Positions 48,676 through 58,607 of a DNA stretch of 64,000 nt are shown one piece after another; positions within the stretch are counted from its first letter, which is position 1; each line of letters begins with the position of its first letter. A program made the position numbers and the translations under genes. Source of the DNA: Kumtagia sp963839725 (GTDB lineage: Bacteria; Pseudomonadota; Alphaproteobacteria; Rhizobiales; Rhizobiaceae); NCBI GenBank assembly GCA_963839725.1, contig CAWIWT010000043.1:1-64000 (forward strand), given 5' to 3'. The notes under the pieces are model-generated. The model did not search any database. It saw nothing but the letters and a program-made list of their open reading frames with translations, and was not told the origin of the DNA.

Positions 48676-49434
48676 ATGAGTTCCATTGCGCTCGGCTTCG
48701 TTGCATTTGGCTGCCTATTTTCAGCGGCTCTCGTTGGCGTATTCGCACAATACCGGCTGCCGGACGAGCATTTAGCTTCAGAGTCAAAGGATGCCATAAA
48801 ACTTGCGACAGCTGTGATTGGAACGCTGTCAGCGCTCGCGCTGGGCTTGCTGATCTCGTCCGCAAAATCCGCGCATGAGACAGCAGAGGGCGAGGTCAGG
48901 ACCGCAGCGGCACACCTTGTGTTGATTGATCGAGTGCTTGCTCGCTATGGAGCCGAGACGGGCCCCGCTCGTCAGATAGTTCGCGAACTTGTTAGCCAGC
49001 GTCTCCAGCAAAGCTGGGGCGACACGGGAAATGTCGCACCTCCCGAAGTTGCGTTCGGTGAGGGTGGGATCGAGCAGATGCAAGAGTTTCTGCGCACCTT
49101 GACGCCTGCTACGGAAAGCCAAAAATTATTGAGAGGCCAGGCGCTGGAGCTCAGTAACAAGATCGCGGAAGACAACTGGGCAATGATGGAAGCTGAAGAT
49201 GAAGGCCTCCCGGCAGCGTTTCTAATAATATTGATACTTTGGCTGAGCCTGCTGTTTGCAACTTTTGGGCTGCTAGCGCCGCGAAATGTGACAGTTGTGG
49301 GGGTCCTGTGCTTGTCCTCCTTGTCAGTTGCAGCAGCGATCTATTTGATCGCGGATATGTCCCACCCCTACCTAGGCCTCATTACAATCTCAGACGTGCC
49401 GTTGAAAACGGCACTGAACGTTATCGGCAAATAG
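48676..49434 (+). CDS. DUF4239 (bestrophin-like) membrane protein
   Basis: A 252-residue protein with two N-terminal spans (ALGFVAFGCLFSAALVGVFA; TAVIGTLSALALGLLISSAK), a cytoplasmic helical loop with LVLIDRVLARYGAETGPARQ, and two C-terminal spans. It matches the four-helix DUF4239 family, a relative of bestrophin-type channels; function is unknown. Start and frame are complete. Confidence 0.85.
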   Translation: MSSIALGFVAFGCLFSAALVGVFAQYRLPDEHLASESKDAIKLATAVIGTLSALALGLLISSAKSAHETAEGEVRTAAAHLVLIDRVLARYGAETGPARQIVRELVSQRLQQSWGDTGNVAPPEVAFGEGGIEQMQEFLRTLTPATESQKLLRGQALELSNKIAEDNWAMMEAEDEGLPAAFLIILILWLSLLFATFGLLAPRNVTVVGVLCLSSLSVAAAIYLIADMSHPYLGLITISDVPLKTALNVIGK

Positions 49435-49733
49435 TCCAGGTCATTCCGCAACTTCAAGGTCGGTACTATGCAGGCTCGTTGAGCGAAGTGTCCCGCATGT
49501 TCGTCGTATCAAATCTTAGGCGGCAGCGATGTCCGCTTCGGGCTCGCGCATCTCATCGCTTGTATGACCGCTATGCGGCGCAAAGCTGCCCACCACTTCG
49601 CGGCGGGCGCAAGTCAGCTACCGGGCCGCAAGCAGACTAGCAGCTTATGGCAATCAAGAGGTGAGAGCGGACGTTCTGACGATAAAGCATCGGCTCCGTT
49701 CCTTGGAGCAAAGGGAACTGGCTAACAAGTTTG
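49435..49733. other. No gene recognised
   Basis: About 300 bases between two convergent genes; neither strand has a supported frame, and no clear terminator hairpin was seen. Confidence 0.4.
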
Positions 49734-51161
49734 TCACCTACTCACTGGCTTTGATGCTGGCGCGATATTTTGGTTAAAGCGGAAGACATTGTCGGGATCG
49801 TACTTCGCCTTGATGGCGGCCAACCGTTCGAAATTATCGCCGTAGGTTTGCCGCACCAGTCTCTCACCATCGTCTCCCATTCCAGGAAAGCTGAGATAGA
49901 TGCGGCCATCCTGGGAGTGGGGCATCATTCGTTGCCAGAAGTTCCGAGTCCAGGTGATGTTCGCTTCATCATCGCCGGCATCGCGCCAGATGGAATCGAT
50001 GGAAAACATGTAGGGCATCGATCTGTCGCCGAAGGCTGTGTCTGAAGCACCGACACGAGCCGTTGCGCCACCGAAATTCCAGATCGAAGACAGGGTGTTG
50101 GGCGACGGCGGGCTGGCGTTACCCTCGAGGATCAAGTCGATTACGTTGTCGCCAAGGCCACTGAGATAGTGACTTTTCCAGTAACAGCGGAACCCACCGA
50201 AGGGGATGAGCGTGTCGAACAACTTCTGTACCGCGCAATAGTCTATCTGATCCGAGAAGTCGGCCACGAGGTCTCCCTGCTCGCGCAATGGCTGCAGGAG
50301 GGCTTCACCCTCGGCGGCATCCCCGGCATACACCGCAGCAATCGTGTAAACACGCTTTCCCCATGCGGAAGTTGGGAATGCTGCGTCATGCGGAACGGTT
50401 GAAAATTCCACCAGCGAGCCCACGCGGTCGTTCTTGTCGGCAAGAAAGTCGCGCCAGAAGCGGATCGGTCCGCTCCCCGCTTCAATGGGATAGATCGGCG
50501 CACAGAACATCACTTTTGGACCGACCGGGTGTAAGGCGAATTCAAACGACGTCACCACCCCGAAGTTGCCGCCACCGCCTTTCAGTGCCCACAACAGGTC
50601 GGCGTTTTCATTCGCGCTGGCATGTACGATGCTGCCGTTGGCGACAACGACGTCGGCGGAGACAAGATTGTCGATGCAAAGACCATGACGGCTTCGGAGC
50701 CAGCCGATACCGCCGCTGAGCGTCAGTCCGGCAACCCCCGTATCCGAAATCAATCCACCGGGCGTCGCAAGTCCGAAGGCCTGTGTCTCGTGGTCTACAT
50801 CGCCCCATGTTGCACCGCCGCCAACCCAGGCTGATCCCCGCTGAGCGTCAACCCGCACATCATGCATACGAGAGAGATCAATCATGACGCTGCCGGCGCC
50901 GACAGCGTGTCCAGCGACATTGTGGCCGCCACCACGGATCGATACCGCCAAACCGTGATCGCGAGCAAAGTTTACGGCCGTGGCAACGTCGGCCGCTCCG
51001 CTGGCCCGAACAATGACAGCGGGGCGCCTGTCTATCATAGCGTTCCAGACAGCACGGGCGGCATCATATTCCGTATCACCGGATACAATGACCTTTCCTC
51101 GAACCGAACTGCGCAAGCGCTGCAAAGCGGCTTCGGGAACTTGCCGCAAGGAACCGTCCAT
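49734..51161 (-). CDS. FAD-linked oxidase (berberine-bridge type)
   Basis: The ATG at 51161 has GGAGG seven bases upstream and is preferred to a TTG 13 codons earlier. The 475-residue enzyme has the FAD-binding PCMH domain (VSIRGGGHNVAGHAV, containing the His usually covalently linked to FAD; GGLISDTGVAGLTLSGGIGW) and the BBE C-terminal YDPDNVFRFNQNI. It oxidises an organic substrate with oxygen; the substrate is unknown. It is divergent from a GlxA-type regulator 124 bases away, which probably controls it. Confidence 0.85.
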   Translation of the reverse strand: MDGSLRQVPEAALQRLRSSVRGKVIVSGDTEYDAARAVWNAMIDRRPAVIVRASGAADVATAVNFARDHGLAVSIRGGGHNVAGHAVGAGSVMIDLSRMHDVRVDAQRGSAWVGGGATWGDVDHETQAFGLATPGGLISDTGVAGLTLSGGIGWLRSRHGLCIDNLVSADVVVANGSIVHASANENADLLWALKGGGGNFGVVTSFEFALHPVGPKVMFCAPIYPIEAGSGPIRFWRDFLADKNDRVGSLVEFSTVPHDAAFPTSAWGKRVYTIAAVYAGDAAEGEALLQPLREQGDLVADFSDQIDYCAVQKLFDTLIPFGGFRCYWKSHYLSGLGDNVIDLILEGNASPPSPNTLSSIWNFGGATARVGASDTAFGDRSMPYMFSIDSIWRDAGDDEANITWTRNFWQRMMPHSQDGRIYLSFPGMGDDGERLVRQTYGDNFERLAAIKAKYDPDNVFRFNQNIAPASKPVSR

Positions 51162-51285
51162 TATCTGCCTCCGCTGATCCGGCGAACTTGCCGCTTGCAA
51201 AGATTAGCTTGAAGGTACAACTCTGCCAGAGACGGATTGCAGCAAAACAGGGCAAATGTGACAGCGCCAGACCGGAAGGCTCCAA

Positions 51286-52311
51286 ATGTCAGTGATCAGA
51301 GCCAAGCCCATCGTTGCGCTTCTCGCGGCAGCCGAAACATCGGCGTCGGTTCTGTATGGACTCTACGACGTGCTTTTTTCGGTCGGAATAGCCTATCCTG
51401 ACATGACTACCGGCGAGACAGGCGACGCGCTGCTCGATGTGAAAATTGTAGCCGCCGAGAAGGCGCCTTTCCGGTGCTTCGGCAATATCCTCGTAGAGCC
51501 GCACGCTGCCATTGGAGAAGTCGATCGGGTCGATGTTGCCGTTGTCTGTGACATGTACACACCAACCGACACCGTTCCGAACGGCCGTTACCTGCGCGAG
51601 ATCAGTTGGCTCAAGCGCATGCATGCGAGCGGGTCGCTCGTTGGGTCGGTTTGCACAGGTTCCTTGATGCTGGCGGATGCCGGACTTCTGGACGGCCGCG
51701 AATGTGCGGCGCATTGGGCCTATCGAGATCTCATTCGCGAACACTATGCCAAGGTAAAGTTCAACGAACGATCGATCCTCAACCTTACGGCAGAAGCCGA
51801 GGGCATAGTTACCGCAGGCGGCGTCACTGCCTGGCAGGACCTTGCCCTTCACCTCATTGCTCGACTTTGCGGCAAGGGACACGCGATAAAGACTGCCAAA
51901 GTCCATCTTTTGGCGGGACACGAAGACGGACAATTGCCTTTCTCGGCAATGAATCGGCAAATCCAGAAAGGCGACGCGCTTATCGGCCGATGCCAAGAGT
52001 GGATTGCCGACAACTACTCGAGTTTGAATCCTGTCGCGGCAATGGCGAAACAATCAGGTCTCCAACAACGGACATTCGGTCGTCGTTTCCGGTCGGCTAC
52101 TGGGTATCTGCCCATCGAGTACGTTCACGCGCTTCGTATCGAGGAAGCCAAGCAGATGTTCGAAACAGAAAGCGTGGCTATTGAAGAGGTCGGGTACAAG
52201 GTCGGGTACGAGGATCCGAGCTTTTTCAGGCGCCTTTTTAAGCGAAAGACAGGGCTAACACCGGCCGCCTACCGGCGGAAATTTCCGGCGTTTCAGAGGC
52301 CGCATATGTGA
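51286..52311 (+). CDS. GlxA-family AraC-type regulator with DJ-1/PfpI domain
   Basis: A 341-residue protein with GGAAGG before the ATG. The N-terminal DJ-1/PfpI-like domain has the nucleophile-elbow pattern GSVCTGSLMLADAGLLDG and the HWAYRD block. The C-terminal AraC domain has two helix-turn-helix units (MAKQSGLQQRTFGRRFRSAT; IEEVGYKVGYEDPSFFRRLF). Such regulators sense small amines or metabolites. It is intact and divergent from the FAD oxidase gene. Confidence 0.9.
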   Translation: MSVIRAKPIVALLAAAETSASVLYGLYDVLFSVGIAYPDMTTGETGDALLDVKIVAAEKAPFRCFGNILVEPHAAIGEVDRVDVAVVCDMYTPTDTVPNGRYLREISWLKRMHASGSLVGSVCTGSLMLADAGLLDGRECAAHWAYRDLIREHYAKVKFNERSILNLTAEAEGIVTAGGVTAWQDLALHLIARLCGKGHAIKTAKVHLLAGHEDGQLPFSAMNRQIQKGDALIGRCQEWIADNYSSLNPVAAMAKQSGLQQRTFGRRFRSATGYLPIEYVHALRIEEAKQMFETESVAIEEVGYKVGYEDPSFFRRLFKRKTGLTPAAYRRKFPAFQRPHM

Positions 52312-52820
52312 AATTGATTGAGCATCGGAGGGATTGGCTTCAACTCAACTTTTTCGTAGCGGATCAGTCTCCAACGTCGGCTTATGGCGCGCAACGTCTG
52401 CTTTTGGGCAGTGGCAAAGGCGCATTGAACGGCCGATTTGCGGCCTCGTTCGCTTGTGAGAGAGTGAGCGACCGCTATCGGCGGATAAGTTGAAAAAGTC
52501 GTTGTTGCTGTCGGTTTGAAGTCCTGATTCAGTGTTTCCGTGATCTGGAGGGCATGCCGATGATAGTGAGCGGACAGTGATGCGGGGAACGCTGTTCTGC
52601 GAGTTCAGCATCGAGGGTCATGTGCCTGCCGACCATCCGCTTCGTCGACCTGTCCGGTCTGCGCTCCCATCTGCGGCCATTCTATAGCGAGATCGGCAGG
52701 CCTTCGATCGATCCGGAACTGATGATCCGGATGCTGATCGTAGGCTACTGCTTCGGCATCCGCTCGGAGCGGCGGCTGTGCGAACAGGTCCATCTCAATC
52801 TCGCCTATCGTTGGTTTCTT

Positions 52821-54222
52821 TAGGCGGGCATGTGTCAACCTCTTTCTCTGTCGGGGTAGAACGAAGCGGCCGGACGAGTTCAGGCTTCTTTGCGTGCTCG
52901 GCACCGACGGTGCCGGCGGACAGGATGGGTTGAGAAGGATCGAACGGCCTAGCTCTGCCTCGCGATCGGACGGCGAATGCCGAACCGTCGCAACCAGCGA
53001 TACGGGCTCGTCCGACCCTCGCACCCTCCCGGGCGCTCCGCTCCGCCGCGACGGCGGAACCTAAAGGTTCGATTGCTACATCGCGCTGGTCGCTACGCTG
53101 CGACTGCGGTGGTCGATCCGGCAGCACCTGACCAGCGGAATTCGGTGCCATCGGTCCACATTCGATGCATGATGACGGCGAGCCTGCGGGCGAGAGCCAC
53201 CTTCGCGACTTTCACGTTGCCTCGCTTCGCCAGCCGCATGGCCCATGACCTCAGAGAGGACCAGGAACCGTGATGGAAAAGAACGTGAGCTGCCTGGTAA
53301 AGGGCGGTGCGGACCATCTCATCACCACAGCGGCTGATGCGGCCGTCGAAGTCTGTCTGTCCGGAGCTGTAGCGCTTCGGCGTCAAGCCGAAGTGCGCTC
53401 CGACATCTCTTGATCTGGAAAATCGCTCAGGTGCGTCGACGCCGGTACGATAGGTCAGCGCCACAACTACTCCGACGCCGGGTATCGTCATCAGCCGACG
53501 ACAAACTGGATCGCGCCGCGCCAGCTGTCGGCACATACGATCGAGGCACTCAAATGCTTCGATCATCGTCTGGCGAACGCGCAGCATAGGCTCTGTGATC
53601 GCTGATAGGATCGGGTGATCCGCTACGAGCTCCAGGACGCGCTCCTCGAACGCCCGGCGCGTGACGATTCCGATCCGAAGCCCGAACACCTTCAGCGACC
53701 CACGCACGGCGTTCTCGATGTCGTGCGCCTTATTCAAGAGTTGCTGGCGATTGACCAGCGCCATGCGAACTTGCTGCGCTTCCTCGCTCTTGATGTGGAC
53801 CTGCCTAAACCATCCAAGTCGGAGAAGGTGAGCGATACCTCGCGCGTCGTTGCGGTCAGTCTTGTTCCTCATCGCGCTGAGACCTGCCTTCACATGCCGA
53901 CATTCGAGACAGATTGCTGGATATCCAGCTTCTCGCAGCGCGCTATAAATCCATGCCGACGTTGGGCCAGCTTCCAAGCCGACGCGCTTGAAAGGTTGAC
54001 CGAACCTCCTCAGCAGATCCGTGATAACCGTCGGCTCGGCTTCTACCTTCCGTTCGAGCAAGACGTCTCCGGTGTCATTGACGATGCAGACGTTCACCGT
54101 ATCCAGTGACACATCCAGGCCAGCAAAATAGTCCATCATCCTCTCCATGGCAGATGTTGCGGTTCAAGTCGCACAGTGCAGTCTCGCCCCAGCGCGACCG
54201 CCCGCCTACTCCATTCTGCCGG
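52821..54222 (-). mobile_element. IS110-family insertion sequence, intact
   Basis: About 1.4 kb inserted between the YRWF and RHGLEG segments of the remnant transposase. A TTCT tetranucleotide is present at both junctions. No terminal inverted repeats are apparent, as expected for IS110. The boundaries are good to a few bases. Its transposase is complete (next entry). Confidence 0.8.
53093..54148 (-). CDS. IS110-family transposase
   Basis: A complete 351-residue DEDD transposase. It carries Asp12 in FAGLDVSLDT, Glu59 in VGLEAGPTS and the pair Asp98/Asp101 in NKTDRNDARG. The C-terminal transposase_20 domain (LMTIPGVGVVVALTYRTG; HFGLTPKRYSSGQTD) contains the conserved serine region. It acts by a Holliday-junction-like mechanism. 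It is probably functional. Confidence 0.9.
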   Translation of the reverse strand: MERMMDYFAGLDVSLDTVNVCIVNDTGDVLLERKVEAEPTVITDLLRRFGQPFKRVGLEAGPTSAWIYSALREAGYPAICLECRHVKAGLSAMRNKTDRNDARGIAHLLRLGWFRQVHIKSEEAQQVRMALVNRQQLLNKAHDIENAVRGSLKVFGLRIGIVTRRAFEERVLELVADHPILSAITEPMLRVRQTMIEAFECLDRMCRQLARRDPVCRRLMTIPGVGVVVALTYRTGVDAPERFSRSRDVGAHFGLTPKRYSSGQTDFDGRISRCGDEMVRTALYQAAHVLFHHGSWSSLRSWAMRLAKRGNVKVAKVALARRLAVIMHRMWTDGTEFRWSGAAGSTTAVAA

Positions 54223-54863
54223 CACGGGCTGGAAGGCGATGTGCCTGACCACTCGACCTTCTCGAAGAATCGGCATGGCCGCTTCCGCGATGGCGATCTA
54301 CTGCGCGAGCTCGCTGCTGTCCGAACGCGCCCGCCCGCAAGATCTTGCACTCCGTCCACGAAGGTGCGCGTGACATGGCCCGCGATATCGCCACCACCGA
54401 CGCCTACGTCACTTTCCGACGGGAGCGAAAGAAGGTCGAGATGCTGTTTGCGCATCTCAAGCGCATCCTGAAGCTCGGCCGCCTGCGACTACGAAGACCT
54501 AACAGCGCCCGAGACGAGTTCCATCTGGCAGCCACAGCTCAAACCTCCGCAAATTCGCAAAAATCATTCCGGTCCCAATAGCGAACCCGGCATGAGAAGG
54601 GCCGCGCATCGACGCGCCCAAAATCGCCGACCCAATCCCGCAACCACGCGCGCCGGCTATTTCGGCTGTGTGGGACTTGGCAACTGCCTCTCGCGCGTCC
54701 TGAGTCATCTCTGTGGCGCTGAGGGCCATTCTAGGCGTGGACAGCAGCGCGAAGCTTGTTCGAACTGAACTCTATCGAAGGCTGAGCCAATTGTGTTTGC
54801 CGACCGGACCGAAAAAGTGTTCAAGTTGGTTGGCGGGGGCGATTAAATCGTCGTGGAGAAAAA

Positions 54864-55181
54864 ATGCCTTCAGTCGCCGTACTTGAGCGCAATGATTCGC
54901 CTATCGATCGTTCGCTATTTGAGCGCGTTCGCGAGAGTGGACAGGCCGCGGCCACAATAGCGGAGAGGCTTCCGGCAATCCTAGCAGACCCAGCTTTGTC
55001 GATTGACGCGCTTTACAAGCTCATCGTCGGCATTGACACGCGCCGCACCGAAAGCGAACGGATCGTGCAGGAAGCAGAAAATGCCGAAAATCCGCGCCTA
55101 CTGTCGCTAGCCCAGCAGATCGAAAGGTTGTGGGCTACCCTTGCTTCGAAGGTCACGGCACGAGTTCAACGAAATCATTGA
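54864..55181 (+). CDS. Small helical protein, function unknown
   Basis: A 105-residue protein after GGAG: MPSVAVLERNDSPIDRSLFE, with long helices (ALYKLIVGIDTRRTESER, LLSLAQQIERLWATLASKV). No membrane segment or known motif is present. The sharp end of the IS material 270 bases upstream suggests it survived next to the insertion. Coding support is moderate. Confidence 0.5.
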   Translation: MPSVAVLERNDSPIDRSLFERVRESGQAAATIAERLPAILADPALSIDALYKLIVGIDTRRTESERIVQEAENAENPRLLSLAQQIERLWATLASKVTARVQRNH

Positions 55182-55647
55182 GCACCCCCGCAGCGCCAAC
55201 TCGTCGCCGTCCTCAATAGATATCCTTGCGGGCACGGATCGATGTTGTTGCTCCGACAACGCCGGTCCGATCTCTATGCGACAGTGATCGGGGCCCCTTC
55301 ATTGTCACCGTTCACAGCTCGGACGGCAAGACGACCGGCAAGATCCGGCGTTGCGAAGGCGAAGTCGAGCTGTCGGGACGCCTTGGCACGCAGAAGCCAC
55401 GGCGATAGGTCGGCACGTTAACGCTGCCTTCAGGCAGTTCTGCCGGCCATCGACAGGGCCGCAGGCACACCAGGCCCGCTTCCTTGAGCATATCCTCTCC
55501 GCCCCCTTGACCGGCAGATCGACCTCCTTCGGAGCTACGGCTCAAAGGGGTAGCGATTGCCCGAGTCCGTGATTTCGCTTAACGTTGACCAAACGATAAA
55601 GCAGGGCAGGATAACCCTGAACCTGTGGCAACCAGAGGGGGTTAAGA
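55182..55647. other. No gene recognised
   Basis: Short frames only, one at 55226-55408 without a good start. The last 30 bases contain a GAGGGGG ribosome-binding site for the BMP gene, so the importer promoter should lie here. Confidence 0.5.
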
Positions 55648-56685
55648 ATGCCTAAGAATAAGCTCATTACCGCATTTTCCGATTTGTCGCGCAGGGAGAT
55701 GCTGAGGGCCGCCGGCGTGGGTGCAGCGCTCGTTGCTGCATCGGCCCTTCCGACCAGACTTCTCGCTCAGGAGAAGCTGAAGGTGGCCGCCATATATACG
55801 GTGCCCGTCGAGCAGCAATGGGTGAGCCGGATCCACAAGGCCGCCAACGCGGCCAAGGAACGCGGCGAGATCGAGTATGTCTATTCCGAAAAGGTATCCA
55901 ATACCGACTATGAGCGCGTGATGCGCGAATATTGCGAAGCGGGTCACAAGCTAATCGTGGGCGAGGTATTCGGCGTGGAGGATGCAGCCCGCACTGTCGC
56001 TAAGGACTACCCGGAGACGGCTTTCCTGATGGGCTCGAGCTTCAAGCCTGATCCGGGCGTGGGCAATTTTTCCGTGTTCGACAACTACATCCAGGATGCG
56101 TCCTATCTTTCGGGCATCATCGCGGGCGCGATGACCAAGTCGAAGAAAATCGGCATGGTCGGAGGCTATCCTATCCCGGAGGTCAACCGGCTGATGAATG
56201 CGTTCGTGGCGGGCGTGAAGGAAACTGCGCCCGACACCAAATTCCAGGTTGCCTTCATCGGATCCTGGTTCGACCCGCCGAAGGCCAAGGAGACGGCGTT
56301 CGCCCAGATCGACGGCGGCGCGGACCTGCTTTATGCAGAGCGCTTCGGGGTTTCGGACGCGGCCAAGGAGAAGGGCGTGCTTGCCGTCGGCAACGTCATT
56401 GACACGCAGGCGGACTATCCCGAAACCGTCGTCGCCTCGGCGCTCTGGCACTTCGAGCCGACGCTCGACAAGGCGATCGCCGAGGTCAAGGCAGGGACCT
56501 TCAAGGCGGAGGACTATGGCATCTACTCATTTATGAAGGCGGGCGGCTGCTCGCTGGCGGCGCTAGGAACATTCGAGGGCAAAGTGCCGGCCGAGATCGT
56601 CGCGAAGGTCGCCGAGAAGGAAAAGGCCATCAAGGACGGTTCCTTCACGGTCGAGATCAACGACGCAGAGCCGAAATCGAGTTAA
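55648..56685 (+). CDS. BMP-type ABC importer substrate-binding protein (nucleoside-like)
   Basis: A 345-residue protein. The N-terminal SRREMLRAAGVGAALVAAS looks like a Tat-type signal (two Arg), with cleavage before the mature part. The mature sequence has KLKVAAIYTVPVEQQWVSRI, VFDNYIQDASYLSGIIAG and a typical BMP/PnrA hinge (GAMTKSKKIGMVGGYPIPEV). It binds purine nucleosides or related compounds in the periplasm. It is first in the importer operon. Confidence 0.85.
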   Translation: MPKNKLITAFSDLSRREMLRAAGVGAALVAASALPTRLLAQEKLKVAAIYTVPVEQQWVSRIHKAANAAKERGEIEYVYSEKVSNTDYERVMREYCEAGHKLIVGEVFGVEDAARTVAKDYPETAFLMGSSFKPDPGVGNFSVFDNYIQDASYLSGIIAGAMTKSKKIGMVGGYPIPEVNRLMNAFVAGVKETAPDTKFQVAFIGSWFDPPKAKETAFAQIDGGADLLYAERFGVSDAAKEKGVLAVGNVIDTQADYPETVVASALWHFEPTLDKAIAEVKAGTFKAEDYGIYSFMKAGGCSLAALGTFEGKVPAEIVAKVAEKEKAIKDGSFTVEINDAEPKSS

Positions 56686-56689
56686 CGCC

Positions 56690-56840
56690 AATTCCCTCTC
56701 CCGTTTGCGGGCATCGCGTTGGATTATTCCCCTCACGGCCTCGCTGCGCTCGGCACCTCTCCCCTATTTGGCTGGGAAGAGGAAAGGGGCGCGAGGGCCG
56801 CTGCCAAAGGGAAATCGCCGGGATCCGACATGGTGCATAG
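56690..56840. repeat. Palindromic intergenic repeat
   Basis: The space between the binding protein and ATPase genes holds the palindrome-like blocks CCCTCTCCCGTTTGCGGGC and CCTCTCCCC/GGGGCGCGAGGGC. It resembles rhizobial intergenic mosaic (RIME-type) elements. Relatedness to 58420-58600 is by eye. Confidence 0.45.
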
Positions 56841-56846
56841 TCCAAG

Positions 56847-58403
56847 ATGACCTCATTTGAACAACAGGAAGCCGCTCCCGTTCTTCGCCTCACCGGCATC
56901 ACTAAGCGTTTTGGCGCATTGGTCGCCAATGATGCGATCTCGTTCACGTTGAACCGGGGTGAAGTTGTCGCACTCCTTGGCGAAAACGGCGCAGGCAAGA
57001 CGACACTGATGAACATCCTCTTCGGCCACTATGTAGCCGACGAGGGGATTGTCGAGGCGTTCGGCCAGCCGTTGACGCCGGGCGATCCGAAGGCAGCCCT
57101 CGACGCCAGCATCGGCATGGTGCATCAGCACTTCACCCTTGCCGACGGCTTGACCGTCCTGGAGAACATTACCCTCGGCACAGAGAGCCTGTGGCGCCTG
57201 AAGCTCAATTATGCAATGGCCCGCCAACGTATCAGCAAACTGTCGGAAGACTTCGGCCTTGCCGTCCACCCGGACGCGCTGGTTGGCTCGCTCTCCGTCG
57301 GTGAGCGCCAGCGCGTCGAAATCCTGAAAGCACTCTACCGCGATGCGCGCATCCTCATCCTCGACGAGCCGACCGCAGTGCTTACGCCGACGGAGACGCA
57401 AGCGCTGTTTCGCACGCTTAGGATGCTGGTCAGCAACGGGCTTTCCATCATTTTCATTTCGCACAAGCTCAACGAAGTGCTGGCCGTCAGTGACCGGGTT
57501 CTGGTCCTGCGAGCTGGCAAGCTCGTGGGGGAGCGCGTGACTGCAGGGGCGACCCTGCGGGAATTGGCAGCGTTGATGGTGGGGCAGAACGTTCTCCAAG
57601 TCACCATGGGGATTGCCTCGCCGGGCCGGATCATTTTCGAACTTAATAATATGTCCACAGACGGCGGCGGTCTCCACCATGTCTCCCTTGAGATGCGCGT
57701 GGGCGAGATCACGGGGGTAGCCGGAGTGTCCGGTAATGGCCAGGCAGCGCTGGCAGGTCTACTGGCCGGCACGCTCCTGCCGGCGTCGGGCGAGATGCTG
57801 GTGGATGGCGAGCCTGTCCGTGACTGGTCGCCTCGGCAGGCGCTTGCGCGGCGTATCGCGCGTATCCCCGAAGACCGGCACGCCGTCGGCACGATCGGCG
57901 ACATGAGCATAACGGAAAACGTGATCCTCGAACGGTATCGCGCCAAGCCATTCAGCCGGGCGGGCTTCCTAAATTGGAGCGCAGCCCGCCGCTTCGCCGG
58001 GGAACTGGTGGAGGAGTACGACGTGAAGTGCCCGTCTCCCGACGCCCGCATCCGCCTCCTTTCGGGCGGCAACATGCAGAAGCTCATCCTGGCGCGCGCC
58101 CTCGATCCGGAGCCGGTCATCGTGCTCGCCAACCAGCCTACCCGCGGACTTGACGTTGGCGCGGTGGCGTTCGTGCATCAGCGCCTTTTCGAGGTGCGCA
58201 GCAGCGGCGCGGCCATCCTTCTTATTTCCGAAGACCTCGACGAAATCTTCGCGCTTTCCGACCGGCTGTACGTGATGTCGAAGGGACGCTTGTCGACGCC
58301 GTCCGCGCGCGGCGAGCGAACGGTCCACGAGGTCGGCGAGTTGATGGCGGGGCATGGGATGGATGCGGCGTCTCCCGGCTCGCAGGAATTCGTTCCGGCA
58401 TGA
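56847..58403 (+). CDS. BMP-type importer ATPase, two ABC domains
   Basis: A 518-residue tandem ATPase that energises uptake. Domain 1: Walker A GENGAGKTT (about residue 46), signature LSVGERQRVEIL, Walker B ILILDEPTAVLTP. Domain 2: a degenerate P-loop GVSGNGQAALAG and signature LLSGGNMQKLILARALD, as usual in this family. It sits between the binding protein and permease genes. It matches the size of nucleoside-importer ATPases and is complete. Confidence 0.92.
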   Translation: MTSFEQQEAAPVLRLTGITKRFGALVANDAISFTLNRGEVVALLGENGAGKTTLMNILFGHYVADEGIVEAFGQPLTPGDPKAALDASIGMVHQHFTLADGLTVLENITLGTESLWRLKLNYAMARQRISKLSEDFGLAVHPDALVGSLSVGERQRVEILKALYRDARILILDEPTAVLTPTETQALFRTLRMLVSNGLSIIFISHKLNEVLAVSDRVLVLRAGKLVGERVTAGATLRELAALMVGQNVLQVTMGIASPGRIIFELNNMSTDGGGLHHVSLEMRVGEITGVAGVSGNGQAALAGLLAGTLLPASGEMLVDGEPVRDWSPRQALARRIARIPEDRHAVGTIGDMSITENVILERYRAKPFSRAGFLNWSAARRFAGELVEEYDVKCPSPDARIRLLSGGNMQKLILARALDPEPVIVLANQPTRGLDVGAVAFVHQRLFEVRSSGAAILLISEDLDEIFALSDRLYVMSKGRLSTPSARGERTVHEVGELMAGHGMDAASPGSQEFVPA

Positions 58404-58419
58404 TCGGGTTCGGACCCTG

Positions 58420-58600
58420 CGCCGACCCATCCCCTCTCCTTGGTGGGGAGGATCGACGAGCGAGCTTTGCGCGGCAAAAATCGAGAGGCGGGGTGGCGGC
58501 TGTTCAGGACAGAGTGTTGCGTTTTCCACCCTGCCCTTTGCGCCAACCTGCCCAAAAGGGGGAGGGAGGAGCGGGGCGCAACAAGAGGGAAGGCGGGGCG
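58420..58600. repeat. Palindromic intergenic repeat
   Basis: The 200 bases between the ATPase and first permease gene contain paired GC-rich arms, for example CCTGCCCTTTGCGCC against GGGGCGCAACAAGAGGG, and CCCCTCTCC against GGGGAGG near the start. It is of the rhizobial RIME type and similar in style to 56690-56840. It may form an RNA hairpin within the operon transcript. Confidence 0.45.
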
Positions 58601-58607
58601 TTGCGAC

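Larger units (their letters stand above)
52580..54595 (+). pseudogene. IS1182-like (DDE) transposase remnant split by an IS110 element
   Basis: The left part has MRGTLFCEFSIEGHVPADHP, then in another frame FVDLSGLRSHLRPFYSEIG and LMIRMLIVGYCFGIRSER, ending YRWF at about 52820. The right part resumes RHGLEGDVPDHSTFSKNRHG (about 54223) and jumps to ARDMARDIATTDAYVTFRRE and KKVEMLFAHLKRILKLG, finishing near 54595 after a final frame change. The middle catalytic region is deleted even when the IS110 is removed, so it was dead before or after that insertion. Identification as IS1182/IS5-type rests on these motifs. Confidence 0.75.
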
